Assembly: GCF_900104145.1 (NCBI RefSeq)
Contig: NZ_FNLB01000006.1
Location: 1,943,001-2,007,000 of the forward strand
Reading direction: 5' to 3'
Source: Pseudovibrio sp. Tun.PSC04-5.I4
Lineage (GTDB): Bacteria; Pseudomonadota; Alphaproteobacteria; Rhizobiales; Stappiaceae
DNA length: 64,000 nucleotides
Both the position numbers and the translations under genes were made by a program. Of the stretch, positions 8,894 to 17,359 are shown in pieces. The notes under the pieces were generated by a model. The model worked only from the letters and a program-made list of their open reading frames with translations. It did no database searches and had not been told where the DNA came from. Positions within the stretch are counted from its first letter, which is position 1. The number at the start of each line of letters is the position of its first letter.

Positions 8894-10702
8894 ATGACCG
8901 GTGAAAACACCAATCCTATGTTGCAGTACATCCTCAACAATCCTGAGGAGTTTGCCAGTAACCTCTCTGAGATTGCCGAAAACAGTGGCAAAGCCTTGGC
9001 GGCTTATCTTGAACCTCGCGAAAAGGGCGAAGCCTCATCTGGAGGCACAGAAGAACTTAATGCCGTTGTCAAAACCCTCGCCGAAGTAGGCAATTACTGG
9101 ATGAAAGACCCCTCCCGCGCCATGGAAGCTCAAACGAGACTCTGGACTGGATATATGGGGATCTGGAACTCTACCTTAAAACGGATGGGCGGCGAAAACG
9201 GTGAGCCCATTATTGCACCGTCCAATTCAGACAAGCGCTTTAAAGACAGCGAGTGGGAAGAGAATAACTTTTTCGACTTTATCAAACAGATGTACCTGCA
9301 GACCAGCACTTGGGCAGAAGACTTGGTAGATGGAGCGGAAGATCTGGACGATCACACCCGCCATAAGGCTGGCTTTTATGTGAAGCAGATCTCCAACGCC
9401 ATGTCTCCGACAAATTTCATCCTGACCAACCCGGAGCTGTTGCGTGAAACCATGTCATCTAACGCGGGCAACCTCGTGAAAGGAATGAAGTTCCTTGCAG
9501 AAGATATCAAAGCAGGGCATGGGGAGCTTCGCATCCGCCAGACCGACCCGGACCAGTTTGAGGTTGGTGTCAATGTTGCGATCACGCCCGGGAAAATTGT
9601 AGATCAGAATGACGTCTGCCAGCTGATCCAATATACCCCCACAACAGAAACGGTCTTAAAACGTCCGCTTTTGATCGTTCCGCCTTGGATTAATAAATAC
9701 TATATCCTTGATTTAAATAAGGAAAAATCATTTATCAAGTGGGCCGTGGATCAAGGTCATACCGTCTTTGTCATCTCATGGGTCAACCCCGATGAAGCAC
9801 AAGCTCAAAAAAGCTTTGAGCATTATATGAGGGACGGCATCCTCAATTCTCTAGACCGCATTCGCAAGACCACACAGCAACCCACCGTAAATGCAATCGG
9901 GTATTGCGTTGGCGGGACCCTGCTGGCCGCTACTCTGGCTTACCTTGCCAAAATCGGCGAACAGGATCGTATCGCTTCCACCACGTTCCTCACCACACAA
10001 GTGGACTTCACCTATGCAGGTGACCTGAAGGTCTTCGTGGATGAGGAGCAGATTGAGATACTTGAACACCGCATGGGCGAAAAGGGCTATATGGACGGCT
10101 CAAAAATGGCAACTGCCTTTAACATGCTACGCTCCAACGATCTGATCTGGCCGTACGTGGTCAACAACTACTTGCGGGGTAAAGACCCCTTCCCGTTTGA
10201 CCTGCTTTATTGGAACGCAGACAGCACCCGCATGCCCGCAGCAAACCATTCCTACTACTTGCGCAACTGCTACCAGAAGAATGCATTGGCAAATGGAGAA
10301 ATGGAGCTGGCAGGTCATACGCTTGATTTGAGCGACGTTAAAATACCGATCTACAATCTGGCGACAAAAGAAGACCACATTGCTCCGGCAAAGTCCGTCT
10401 TCAAAGGCTGTGGATGTTTTGGCGGGCCAGTTGAATACGTCTTAAGTGGTTCAGGACACATCGCAGGCGTCGTTAACCCACCTTCTAAAAAGAAGTACCA
10501 ATTCTGGGCTGGTGGAAAACCAGAGGGCGATTTGCAGAATTGGATACAAGATGCTGCAGAAACACCCGGTTCATGGTGGCCACATTGGCATAAATGGATT
10601 ACATCTCAAGATGATAGTCAGGTAAAAGCGCGAAAACCTGGCGCCCGAAGAACGAAAATTCTAGAAGACGCTCCCGGCAGCTATGTTAAGGTGCGCATAT
10701 AA
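8894..10702 (+). CDS. phaC: class I poly(3-hydroxyalkanoate) synthase
   Basis: Polymerises (R)-3-hydroxyacyl-CoA into PHA storage granules. The lipase-like box GYCVGG carries the nucleophile Cys338; the catalytic Asp494 is in TKEDHIAP and His522 in GSGHIAGV. The 28-residue Asp-His spacing matches the family. Length 602 aa and the N-terminal domain with YLEP and WEENNFFDFIKQMY are those of class I enzymes that work without a PhaE/PhaR subunit. No phasin, phaR, phaA or phaB gene is nearby. A DUF6653 membrane protein follows on the same strand. Confidence 0.96.
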   Translation: MTGENTNPMLQYILNNPEEFASNLSEIAENSGKALAAYLEPREKGEASSGGTEELNAVVKTLAEVGNYWMKDPSRAMEAQTRLWTGYMGIWNSTLKRMGGENGEPIIAPSNSDKRFKDSEWEENNFFDFIKQMYLQTSTWAEDLVDGAEDLDDHTRHKAGFYVKQISNAMSPTNFILTNPELLRETMSSNAGNLVKGMKFLAEDIKAGHGELRIRQTDPDQFEVGVNVAITPGKIVDQNDVCQLIQYTPTTETVLKRPLLIVPPWINKYYILDLNKEKSFIKWAVDQGHTVFVISWVNPDEAQAQKSFEHYMRDGILNSLDRIRKTTQQPTVNAIGYCVGGTLLAATLAYLAKIGEQDRIASTTFLTTQVDFTYAGDLKVFVDEEQIEILEHRMGEKGYMDGSKMATAFNMLRSNDLIWPYVVNNYLRGKDPFPFDLLYWNADSTRMPAANHSYYLRNCYQKNALANGEMELAGHTLDLSDVKIPIYNLATKEDHIAPAKSVFKGCGCFGGPVEYVLSGSGHIAGVVNPPSKKKYQFWAGGKPEGDLQNWIQDAAETPGSWWPHWHKWITSQDDSQVKARKPGARRTKILEDAPGSYVKVRI

Positions 10703-10765
10703 AGAGATGCCAGAGTGAGTCTTAAGAGGCCTCTGCATTCTCCTATGGAATAAATGGAGGCAAAC

Positions 10766-11359
10766 GTGTCAGGAGATCTTAAGCTTTCTCAAAAGCAACC
10801 GCGCAAAGTCGGCGGATTGGATCCTAGACATCTTCGTCACCTGAATACACAAAGCGCAGCCCTCATGCGCATCAGCAAACCGAAGAACACCCTCATTCGT
10901 GCACTTGCCTTGCCAGCGCTTTTGGCTCCGCTCTGGTTTCAGATCTCACTAGGCTGGTTCTGGGCGATAGGGCTGTCGGTCGCTGCGATCTTCTGGATAT
11001 GGGCCATTCCAGGTTTCAAGTCGAAACCATCCGATGCTTCATCTTGGCCGCGCAAAGCAGCGCTTGGAGAACGCATGTGGCTTAACCGCATATTCGTGCC
11101 GATACCCCATCAACTCCACCACAAAGCACTTGCGCTTCTGCTCGTCGGCCTTGCATTTGTTGGGGTATCCATCTGGGGCGCAGTCTCCAACGATCTCCCA
11201 ATCCTGATGACCGGCATAATGCTCACCTACATGGCGAAGCTAATCTCCATGTTCGTTATGGTGAAGGTCTACGAGCATATGAAGAACGCACACCCGCTTT
11301 ATAAAAGCTGGAGAACCGTGCCAAGTAATGACAATAGATTGAAAGCACAAACGGGCTGA
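10766..11359 (+). CDS. DUF6653 family membrane protein
   Basis: About 197 aa with a basic N-terminus, two hydrophobic helices (ALALPALLAPLWFQISLGW and FWAIGLSVAAIFWIWAIP), the conserved GERMWLNRIFVPIPHQ signature and two more helices before a soluble tail. These are features of DUF6653, which has no known function. I prefer the GTG at 10766 because GGAGG lies 5 nt upstream; an in-frame ATG at 10754 would place that Shine-Dalgarno inside the gene. It is 63 bp downstream of phaC and could be cotranscribed. It is convergent with the FkbM methyltransferase, with only 7 bp between the two stops. Confidence 0.72.
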   Translation: MSGDLKLSQKQPRKVGGLDPRHLRHLNTQSAALMRISKPKNTLIRALALPALLAPLWFQISLGWFWAIGLSVAAIFWIWAIPGFKSKPSDASSWPRKAALGERMWLNRIFVPIPHQLHHKALALLLVGLAFVGVSIWGAVSNDLPILMTGIMLTYMAKLISMFVMVKVYEHMKNAHPLYKSWRTVPSNDNRLKAQTG

Positions 11360-11366
11360 TTAACAT

Positions 11367-12263
11367 TTAGAGGGAAACGACCTCTGAACCAGTATCGACA
11401 ACAGTTGACACCGGCATACCGTGCTGAACAAACCAAAAGTCATTTCCAGACGTCTCTGTCATTATCGGAGCATAGCCATATTGAGCAAAAAAGCTGATTA
11501 AACGTTCCTTTTTTGCGCCTTCCTTATTGTGTTCAACGCACAGAAAATCAAATGAACGCCGCGAGAAATCAATTCCGCGCAGAATTTCCAACTCGCTCCC
11601 CTCCGTATCAACTGACATAAACGCGATGTGATCAGGCACATTATTGTCGGTAAAAATATCTTCTGTTCGCGCTGTTTGAACATCAATTTCACCTAACTCA
11701 GAATGCGGCGCATTAATCCTCACACTTTCTGAAAGGCCCGAGAATTCAGGCGTTGCAGTGCAGATAAACTTCAACAGCCTTCCACCCTCTTTCCATGCTG
11801 CCCGGGTATCTAAAGGCGCACTCCGCCTTTCGCGAATGGTTGCCCAGCATTCAGGGTTAGCCTCAACCAACAATCCAGACCAACCAAGAGCCTTTTCGAA
11901 TAGATAAGTGTTGGACAAATGCACCCCATCACCAACGCCAATTTCAACAAAAAAGCCGGGTTCTAACTCATATTTTGGGAATGCATTCAGGAAGTGCAGC
12001 TCCTGGAACTGTTGCGCACGGCAATGAAAAAAGTACCGCTCAACAAGTTGAGATAAGGCAGGGTTGTGAAGACCCAACTGCAGGCATTTTTCTAAGCGAC
12101 CCATTACCGAATGCGCTTTATTGGTTTTCAAATACAATACTCGGAGCGCATTCAGATTATAAGGATCTAAGGCCAGAGCTGCACGAGCAAGCCCCCCACT
12201 CCGCTTCCATGGCAATATACCCATTATGAAAGCGGACAAAACCTGACGCATTGCTCTTATCAA
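11367..12263 (-). CDS. FkbM family methyltransferase
   Basis: A SAM-dependent O-methyltransferase of the FkbM family. The SAM-binding motif is FVEIGVGDGVHLSNTYLFE, followed by GWSGLLVEANPE, and the family mark SVDTEGSELEILRGIDF with FLCVEHN near the end. About 105 N-terminal residues form an extension with a helical-repeat look (YNLNALRVLYLKT). Such enzymes often methylate sugars, glycolipids or secondary metabolites. The start is probably TTG at 12263, with GAGG 7 nt upstream; an ATG at 12251 is the alternative. It lies 13 bp after another methyltransferase gene, implying one transcript. Confidence 0.85.
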   Translation of the reverse strand: MIRAMRQVLSAFIMGILPWKRSGGLARAALALDPYNLNALRVLYLKTNKAHSVMGRLEKCLQLGLHNPALSQLVERYFFHCRAQQFQELHFLNAFPKYELEPGFFVEIGVGDGVHLSNTYLFEKALGWSGLLVEANPECWATIRERRSAPLDTRAAWKEGGRLLKFICTATPEFSGLSESVRINAPHSELGEIDVQTARTEDIFTDNNVPDHIAFMSVDTEGSELEILRGIDFSRRSFDFLCVEHNKEGAKKERLISFFAQYGYAPIMTETSGNDFWFVQHGMPVSTVVDTGSEVVSL

Positions 12264-12276
12264 ACCACCGCCTCAA

Positions 12277-13035
12277 TCAGTTTCGGCATATCACTGTTAA
12301 CTCTCCCCGCGAGAACACATCAGCATCAGGGAAAATATTGCGCAAGCCCTCAACGACCGCCCCATTATCCTCGACAAAATAAACAAACTCTTCAGCCAAG
12401 AACGGTTTCATTCCTTCGGCAGTTTTGAAAATCGTTTTTTCAAAGTGAACACCATCATCAACAGCAATGGAAATCTTCCGACCGTTCAGAATCTCTGAGA
12501 GCCTCTCCTTCCCATCAACAAACTGATCAAAAATATGCGTCTCTGCGGCTCCATTAGCAAAAGCACCAAGCCCTAACATTTTTGGAAGATGGGCGTTGTA
12601 GTTGGACAAATCAATATCCAAACCGAGCACATCGGAATTGGGAAACATATCTCGCCATAAAGCCAGCCCAGTCCCTCTTAAAATCCCAACCTCGACGATG
12701 GCACACTCTTCAAAACGCCTCCTTATAAAAGCCTTCAGAAAGTGCTCGTAGTCAGCGCCGTATCCGTGGTGATGCATACGATCACCGCCCTGCATCCCAC
12801 CGGTTTTCAACATAGCCTCACTACGGCTATCAAAGGCAGAGTAAGCACGGCGCTTCACGCCTTGGACGAGGCCCCCATATTTTTTCTCTGTAGCTGCTAG
12901 CCAACCCCGTGATCCAACCGGGTAACTCTTTGGATCTCCTATTTTCTCGTATTGTTGTTCAAGACGCGCTCGCCCGCGTTCAAGGCGGCGCTTCTTCAAC
13001 GGTCTTTTGACGTGTTTTTTCCATAAATCCAGCAT
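12277..13035 (-). CDS. class I SAM-dependent methyltransferase-like protein
   Basis: About 252 aa. A basic, Arg/Lys-rich N-terminus (KKHVKRPLKKRRLERGRAR) precedes a methyltransferase-like core: AIVEVGILRGTGLALWRDMF, then VLGLDIDL, ISIAVDDGVHFEKTI and VYFVEDNGA. The pattern resembles enzymes related to macrocin or rhamnosyl O-methyltransferases and cephalosporin-hydroxylase-like proteins. I prefer the ATG at 13035, with GCGAGAG just upstream, over a TTG at 13062. The substrate is unknown; pairing with an FkbM enzyme suggests glycan or glycolipid modification (inference). Confidence 0.68.
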   Translation of the reverse strand: MLDLWKKHVKRPLKKRRLERGRARLEQQYEKIGDPKSYPVGSRGWLAATEKKYGGLVQGVKRRAYSAFDSRSEAMLKTGGMQGGDRMHHHGYGADYEHFLKAFIRRRFEECAIVEVGILRGTGLALWRDMFPNSDVLGLDIDLSNYNAHLPKMLGLGAFANGAAETHIFDQFVDGKERLSEILNGRKISIAVDDGVHFEKTIFKTAEGMKPFLAEEFVYFVEDNGAVVEGLRNIFPDADVFSRGELTVICRN

Positions 13036-13140
13036 GACACTCTCGCAATTCAGAGAGCCCAACTAGATAACAAAGGAACACGAGCAGCAATCCGTCATAT
13101 TTAACGACCACACCCAATCCACCGCGCCCACCGCAAACAA

Positions 13141-13168
13141 AAAAAGGGCCACCCACTGGGCGGCCCTT
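13141..13168 (-). terminator. terminator of the rplM-rpsI operon
   Basis: On the minus strand, AAGGGCCGCCC pairs with GGGTGGCCCTT (one wobble) around a 3-nt loop and runs into a tract of about six T, 30 bp past the rpsI stop. It isolates the downstream methyltransferase pair from the ribosomal operon. Confidence 0.85.
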
Positions 13169-13193
13169 CTCAAAAACTGTTTCCAGTCGCGTA

Positions 13194-13670
13194 TTAGCGT
13201 TTGGAGAACTGGAATGAACGACGAGCTTTACGCTTACCGTACTTCTTACGTTCAACAACACGGCTATCACGAGTAAGGAAGCCTTCTTTCTTCAGAGCCG
13301 GACGCAATGCAGGCTCGTAGTAAGTAAGGGCTTTAGAGATACCGTGACGCACAGCACCAGCCTGGCCAGAAAGACCACCACCAGCAACAGTAACGTTGAT
13401 ATCGTACTGGCCATCACGCTCTGTGAGCATGATAGGCTGACGAAGGATCAGCTGCAGAACTGGACGCGCAAAGTACTCAGCGTACTCTTTGCCGTTCACA
13501 ACGATCTTGCCAGTGCCTGGTCGGATCCATACACGTGCGACAGCGTCTTTACGCTTACCGGTTGCGTATGCACGACCAAGTGAATCAAGCTTCTGTACAT
13601 GTACAGGAGCCGCGTTTTCACTAGGGGCGATTGCGCCGCCCAGTTCCTCAAGGGACTGTAGCTCAGACAT
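13194..13670 (-). CDS. rpsI: 30S ribosomal protein S9
   Basis: Small-subunit protein contacting the 3' major domain of 16S rRNA, with a C-terminal tail that reaches the P-site tRNA. Seen: YATGKRKDAVARVWIRPGTG, TVAGGGLSGQAGAVRHGI and the C-terminal KKYGKRKARRSFQFSKR. The 158-aa length includes an N-terminal acidic/Ala extension typical of alphaproteobacteria. It starts 2 bp after rplM, so the two genes are cotranscribed. Confidence 0.98.
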   Translation of the reverse strand: MSELQSLEELGGAIAPSENAAPVHVQKLDSLGRAYATGKRKDAVARVWIRPGTGKIVVNGKEYAEYFARPVLQLILRQPIMLTERDGQYDINVTVAGGGLSGQAGAVRHGISKALTYYEPALRPALKKEGFLTRDSRVVERKKYGKRKARRSFQFSKR

Positions 13671-13672
13671 AA

Positions 13673-14137
13673 TTAACCCCGCTTCGCGTTCTTAGCATTC
13701 ATGCTCTTAACGTCCACGAGTTCTGGGGACTGAGCTTCATGCGGATGTTCTGCAGCAGCGTAAACACGCAAGTTGCTCAACTGTGCACGGGAAAGAGGGC
13801 CACCTGGCATCATGCGCTGAACAGCTTTTTCCAGAACACGTTCTGGGAAACGACCTTCAATCAGGGCACGAGCAGTACGCTCTTTAATACCGCCAGGGTA
13901 ACCTGTGTGCCAGTAGTACTTTTTGCTTTCGTACTTCTTGCCTGTCAGGTGAACCTTGCCAGCATTGATTACGATGATGTAATCACCATCGTCGATGTGT
14001 GGTGTAAAGGTCGGTTTGTGCTTGCCGCGCAAATGATTAGCAATGTATGCAGCCAAACGGCCAACAACAACACCCTCTGCGTCGATCAAGATCCACTTCT
14101 TCTCGACCTCAGCCACCTTGGTGGAATGAGTCTTCAT
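13673..14137 (-). CDS. rplM: 50S ribosomal protein L13
   Basis: An early-assembly large-subunit protein, 154 aa. Family motifs: WILIDAEGVVVGRLA, HLRGKHKPTFTPHID, KYYWHTGYPGGIK and the GMLP-equivalent RMMPGGPLSRAQLSNLRVY. First gene of the rplM-rpsI pair. The upstream 200 bp should contain the promoter and leader; an inverted repeat there is listed separately. Confidence 0.98.
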   Translation of the reverse strand: MKTHSTKVAEVEKKWILIDAEGVVVGRLAAYIANHLRGKHKPTFTPHIDDGDYIIVINAGKVHLTGKKYESKKYYWHTGYPGGIKERTARALIEGRFPERVLEKAVQRMMPGGPLSRAQLSNLRVYAAAEHPHEAQSPELVDVKSMNAKNAKRG

Positions 14138-14180
14138 AAGATCTACCGTAGTTTTGACGGTTAAAATTCTTGGGTATTTT

Positions 14181-14210
14181 CTTGTTCAAGTCCAATTGAA
14201 CCAAAACAAG
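14181..14210 (-). promoter_or_regulatory. inverted repeat in the rplM upstream region
   Basis: GTTCAA (14184-14189) and TTGAAC (14196-14201) are a perfect 6-bp dyad with a 6-nt spacer, flanked by CTTG and CAAG that extend the symmetry imperfectly. It is about 47 bp upstream of the rplM ATG and could be a leader hairpin or operator. Function is not established. Confidence 0.35.
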
Positions 14211-14366
14211 AAGCACCGTGTAGGATCAGGGAGATACGCGAGCTTGCTCATCACGTCAAGAGTTAAAAAATACACCACTAAGTAAATTAACCAATAAAAT
14301 CAATAAGTTACAAATTAGGTATCATAATACCACACGTTTTCCGCATGAATCTTGAAGATTCACAGC

Positions 14367-14843
14367 CTAAGAAACGCCCGCCGCCCGCGCAGCGGTCAAA
14401 ATCAGGTCATCCACCTGCAATTCATAGAAAATAAGATTGGCGCTGTAGCAGCTCAGGTAATAACCGGCCCCAAGCAACGCAACACGATACTCGCGCAAAT
14501 TGATCGGCGTGTAGTGAGTTGGATAGAAAAACCGCCTGCGACTGCTGGTGAGCCGCGTGGTGAGGGTTGCATTGGCAAGCAACAGGTTGAAGAACACAAG
14601 GCTGGCAAACACAACCGGTTCACCAAGAAACGCAGTATCCTGATAAAACAGGGTGGCGCGAAATTCCGCAAAGACCCGCGGTACCGCAGCCACATACAAA
14701 TCAAAGAATGCAGGAACCGCCAGAATCAACACAATATTGATGGCAAGAAAACCAACATACGCTATGGACGCAATAAGCGAGCTAAACCGCAGAGGTAACA
14801 ATAGAAAATCAAAGAGGTACCCCAAATACACACGATAGAACAC
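14367..14843 (-). CDS. uncharacterised membrane protein
   Basis: 158 aa, strongly hydrophobic in its first half (FDFLLLPLRFSS, VGFLAINIVLILAVPAFFD) and around VVFASLVFFNLLLANATL and ALLGAGYYLSCYSANLIF, giving about four membrane segments separated by short Arg-rich loops (SSRRRFFYP). The GTG start at 14843 has GTGGGAG 7 nt upstream, which supports real translation. No family is recognised. It sits alone between rplM and a long non-coding stretch. Confidence 0.55.
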   Translation of the reverse strand: MFYRVYLGYLFDFLLLPLRFSSLIASIAYVGFLAINIVLILAVPAFFDLYVAAVPRVFAEFRATLFYQDTAFLGEPVVFASLVFFNLLLANATLTTRLTSSRRRFFYPTHYTPINLREYRVALLGAGYYLSCYSANLIFYELQVDDLILTAARAAGVS

Positions 14844-15487
14844 TTGCCCGCTCCCACTTTAGCAAAATTCATGAAACACCCCCTTCACAAACTTTGCTCT
14901 GGCCTAGTCCCTGAATTTTAAGTGGTTTTTAGAGAATGGATCAACCAGCAAATCAACTTTGATACAAATTTAACTCAAAGAATTCAGCAAACTACGGTTT
15001 TAAGCATTTCAACGCAGAACAGATCCACGGGTATTATCCCCTCTACATGGGATAACATGGGAGGAACTCATTTTTGTGCCCTCCTGATCGAATCGATTAT
15101 GCGCAGTTTCCAAATATTTCCATCGCTATTGAGAGTGAACAATGCAGTCAGCTTTACGCATTTCAATCTTCAGCCCTTGCCTTTCCGCAACTCTCCTAGC
15201 ACACGCTACTGACCTACAAATTCTGATAACTGTCGATCCAAATACGCCGCATATTGGTCACGCTATAGCTGACACCTCCGCGTTACAGCAGATTACACTC
15301 CAAAACCCACGCAGCAGGACGCCTAAGGGATCGGAAGAACCACTTCCTATCTATTGCCTCTCACAGGACGCAGCGCTGACCAGCCTTTCTCACAGCTTTG
15401 AAAAACGTGTTTGCACTTGATGTACTCGCGTTCCTGCAAGAGCATTTCTTCGCTAACACCTCAATCACCAGAATACCGAAGACCATC
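14844..15487. other. long intergenic region before the LRR gene
   Basis: About 640 bp without a supported gene. Two open frames (14922-15212 and 15142-15420, plus) have no recognisable protein features. A perfect 7-bp dyad with an 8-nt loop, TTATCCC (15034-15040) and GGGATAA (15049-15055), is the only clear structure; it could be a hairpin or an operator. Confidence 0.45.
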
Positions 15488-16363
15488 ATGCACATGAAAA
15501 ATATCGAACCATACAAGCAACTGGAAACAATCAGACACCGACAAGATGGGGTGCCCTGCGCAGTCATGGCGGCTGGCATCCCAACAGACCTCGCCTTCAC
15601 AAAGTGCGAGCTGACTAACCTGCCAGCAGAGGTCTTGAACTACACAGAGCTCAAAAGCCTCTATCTTGGCGAAAACCCAATAAGTAAGCTTCCAGAAGAG
15701 ATCTCCAGCCTTAGTCAGCTCCGAGAGCTCTATATTTTCGGCTGCAAGCTTCGTGAGTTACCAGCTGGACTGGCGAAAATACTCAGTCTGGAAATTCTGG
15801 ACCTCAGCCACCAACCTCTTCAGAACCTGCCAGCAAACATCGGTGCCTTGAAAAAACTCCGTGTGCTGTACGCAAGCAATACGGATATGACAACGCTGCC
15901 AGTTAGCATCGGAGACCTTGTATCGCTGGAGTATCTGGGTTGCACAGACAACAAAATCTCAAAGCTCCCGGAAACGCTTGGCAAGCTGAAGCAACTCAAA
16001 GAACTGCGCCTTTACGGCAATTGTTTGAAAGAGCTGCCACATAGTTTTTCAGAGCTCACCGCCCTGCGTGAAGCTTATCTGCGTAACAACCAGCTAACAG
16101 CCCTGCCCAGCAATCTAGGAGAGCTCTCAGCTTTGGAGGTGCTGGATTTACGCAACAATCAGATTACTCATTTACCCGAAAGCATTGGTAACCTGCAAAA
16201 TCTCTATCAACTGGATCTCAGAGTAAACCCAATTGAAACATTACCCGAGGCCCTGCGCTATCTTAAGTCCTTGAGAAAACTGGACCTGCGTTGGACGCGC
16301 CTTACTAAGGAACCGACTTGGTTTGAACAACTCCGCACACAAGGCACACTCATCTATCTGTAA
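15488..16363 (+). CDS. leucine-rich repeat protein (ten 23-residue repeats)
   Basis: 291 aa if translated from the ATG at 15488; a TTG at 15398 would add 30 residues with no family support. From residue 42 to about 271 there are ten successive repeats of exactly 23 residues of the form LxxLPxxLxxLxxLxxLxLxxN, for example ISKLPETLGKLKQLKEL. There is no signal peptide, kinase, ubiquitin-ligase or TIR domain, so it is a stand-alone solenoid expected to bind a protein partner in the cytoplasm. This LPxx-rich class resembles animal SHOC2/Scribble-type and plant PIRL repeats. A partner cannot be named from context. Confidence 0.85.
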   Translation: MHMKNIEPYKQLETIRHRQDGVPCAVMAAGIPTDLAFTKCELTNLPAEVLNYTELKSLYLGENPISKLPEEISSLSQLRELYIFGCKLRELPAGLAKILSLEILDLSHQPLQNLPANIGALKKLRVLYASNTDMTTLPVSIGDLVSLEYLGCTDNKISKLPETLGKLKQLKELRLYGNCLKELPHSFSELTALREAYLRNNQLTALPSNLGELSALEVLDLRNNQITHLPESIGNLQNLYQLDLRVNPIETLPEALRYLKSLRKLDLRWTRLTKEPTWFEQLRTQGTLIYL

Positions 16364-16433
16364 GGTGTCCCCATAATTTACCATCACGAAAATATAGAGG
16401 TAGCGGCGAACAAGCTGTGGCCTATCATGAGGA

Positions 16434-16748
16434 ATGACACGTCTATTCCTCATCACACTCCTGCTTTTGACAGGCAGTGCCTTCAGCGCGGTTGCTGACA
16501 GCGGGCGTTTTCTCAAACGACCCAGAAGCCTCTTCAAGACGCCAGACTGCTATTGCACCAATCGCGGACAAAGGATCGAACTGGGTGATTTAGCTTGCTT
16601 GAGCGTTGATGGAACAACTTACCTCGCCCAATGTCAAATGGCGCTCAACAACCCAATGTGGCGCAAGGTAGAAGATGGATGCCCAACCTCACGCCTGAAC
16701 TCACCACAACAACACGCTCTCAATTATTTGGCAGGCGGCATAGAGTAG
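16434..16748 (+). CDS. small secreted cysteine-containing protein
   Basis: 104 aa with a clear Sec signal peptide (LFLITLLLLTGSAFSAVA, cleavage probably after AVA or ADS). The mature part has about five cysteines arranged CYC...C...C...C, compatible with two disulfides in the periplasm, and a conserved-looking core around YLAQCQMALNNPMW. No named family is recognised. The Shine-Dalgarno is poor (GAGGA directly abuts the ATG). The 3' end overlaps the convergent thioesterase gene by 25 bp. Confidence 0.65.
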   Translation: MTRLFLITLLLLTGSAFSAVADSGRFLKRPRSLFKTPDCYCTNRGQRIELGDLACLSVDGTTYLAQCQMALNNPMWRKVEDGCPTSRLNSPQQHALNYLAGGIE

Positions 16749-17173
16749 GTTGCTGTCGCATGAGCGATTAGCTCGTCACTGCCCTCACGCACAATCTCGC
16801 AATCCATCACCACAAGGCGCTTACCACCCTTCAAAATGCGGCAAGTTGCGATCATATCGCCGGCGTTTGCCTTACGCAGGAAATTAATGTTGATGTTGGT
16901 CGTCACAGCAAGCGCTTGCAACCCCATATTGCCAAGCAACACCACATAGGCCGCGTAATCCACCAAGGTCATCAGCGAGGGGCCGGATACCGTTCCACCA
17001 GGACGCAAATGTGAATCATTGGCTTTTAAACGGACAACGGCCTTGTTTGGCAAAATCTCATCAATAAAGAAAACACGCCCAAGCGCATGCATCTGCGGGA
17101 AAATTTTATCAAGAAACCCAGTAAGTTCCTCAGGCCCCATTTTAACTGCTGGTTCTACCATTCCACTAACCAC
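16724..17173 (-). CDS. PaaI-type hotdog thioesterase
   Basis: A 149-aa single hotdog domain. Family features are HLRPGGTVSGPSLMTLVDYAAYV (the central helix with the catalytic-region Asp) and TTNININFLRKANAGDMIA. These enzymes hydrolyse acyl- or aryl-CoA thioesters; the substrate is not predictable. The start is probably GTG at 17173, with GGGAGGG about 5 nt upstream; an ATG lies at 17161. It is divergent from the ECH gene, a sensible neighbour for a CoA-thioester enzyme. Confidence 0.85.
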   Translation of the reverse strand: MVSGMVEPAVKMGPEELTGFLDKIFPQMHALGRVFFIDEILPNKAVVRLKANDSHLRPGGTVSGPSLMTLVDYAAYVVLLGNMGLQALAVTTNININFLRKANAGDMIATCRILKGGKRLVVMDCEIVREGSDELIAHATATYSMPPAK

Positions 17174-17359
17174 GAAGTCCCTCCCCTTTACGTAAACGGT
17201 GATACTGGTGGACCAGATGCAAAATTACCAGATGAACAAAAGTCCTAAACCATTGCGCTAGGCTCATGTTTTGTTCACTGTGTGACTTAACACCCAATAG
17301 AAAAGTGGATGCCCACATAAGGCATCCCTAGCACGATAAGAGCACCACGGAGAGAGAAC

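Noticed and set aside
14922..15420. Two overlapping plus-strand frames (96 and 92 aa) before the LRR gene
   Set aside because: No family-like pattern; the second has a weak GAGAG and a vaguely signal-like start, but the remainder is not protein-like.
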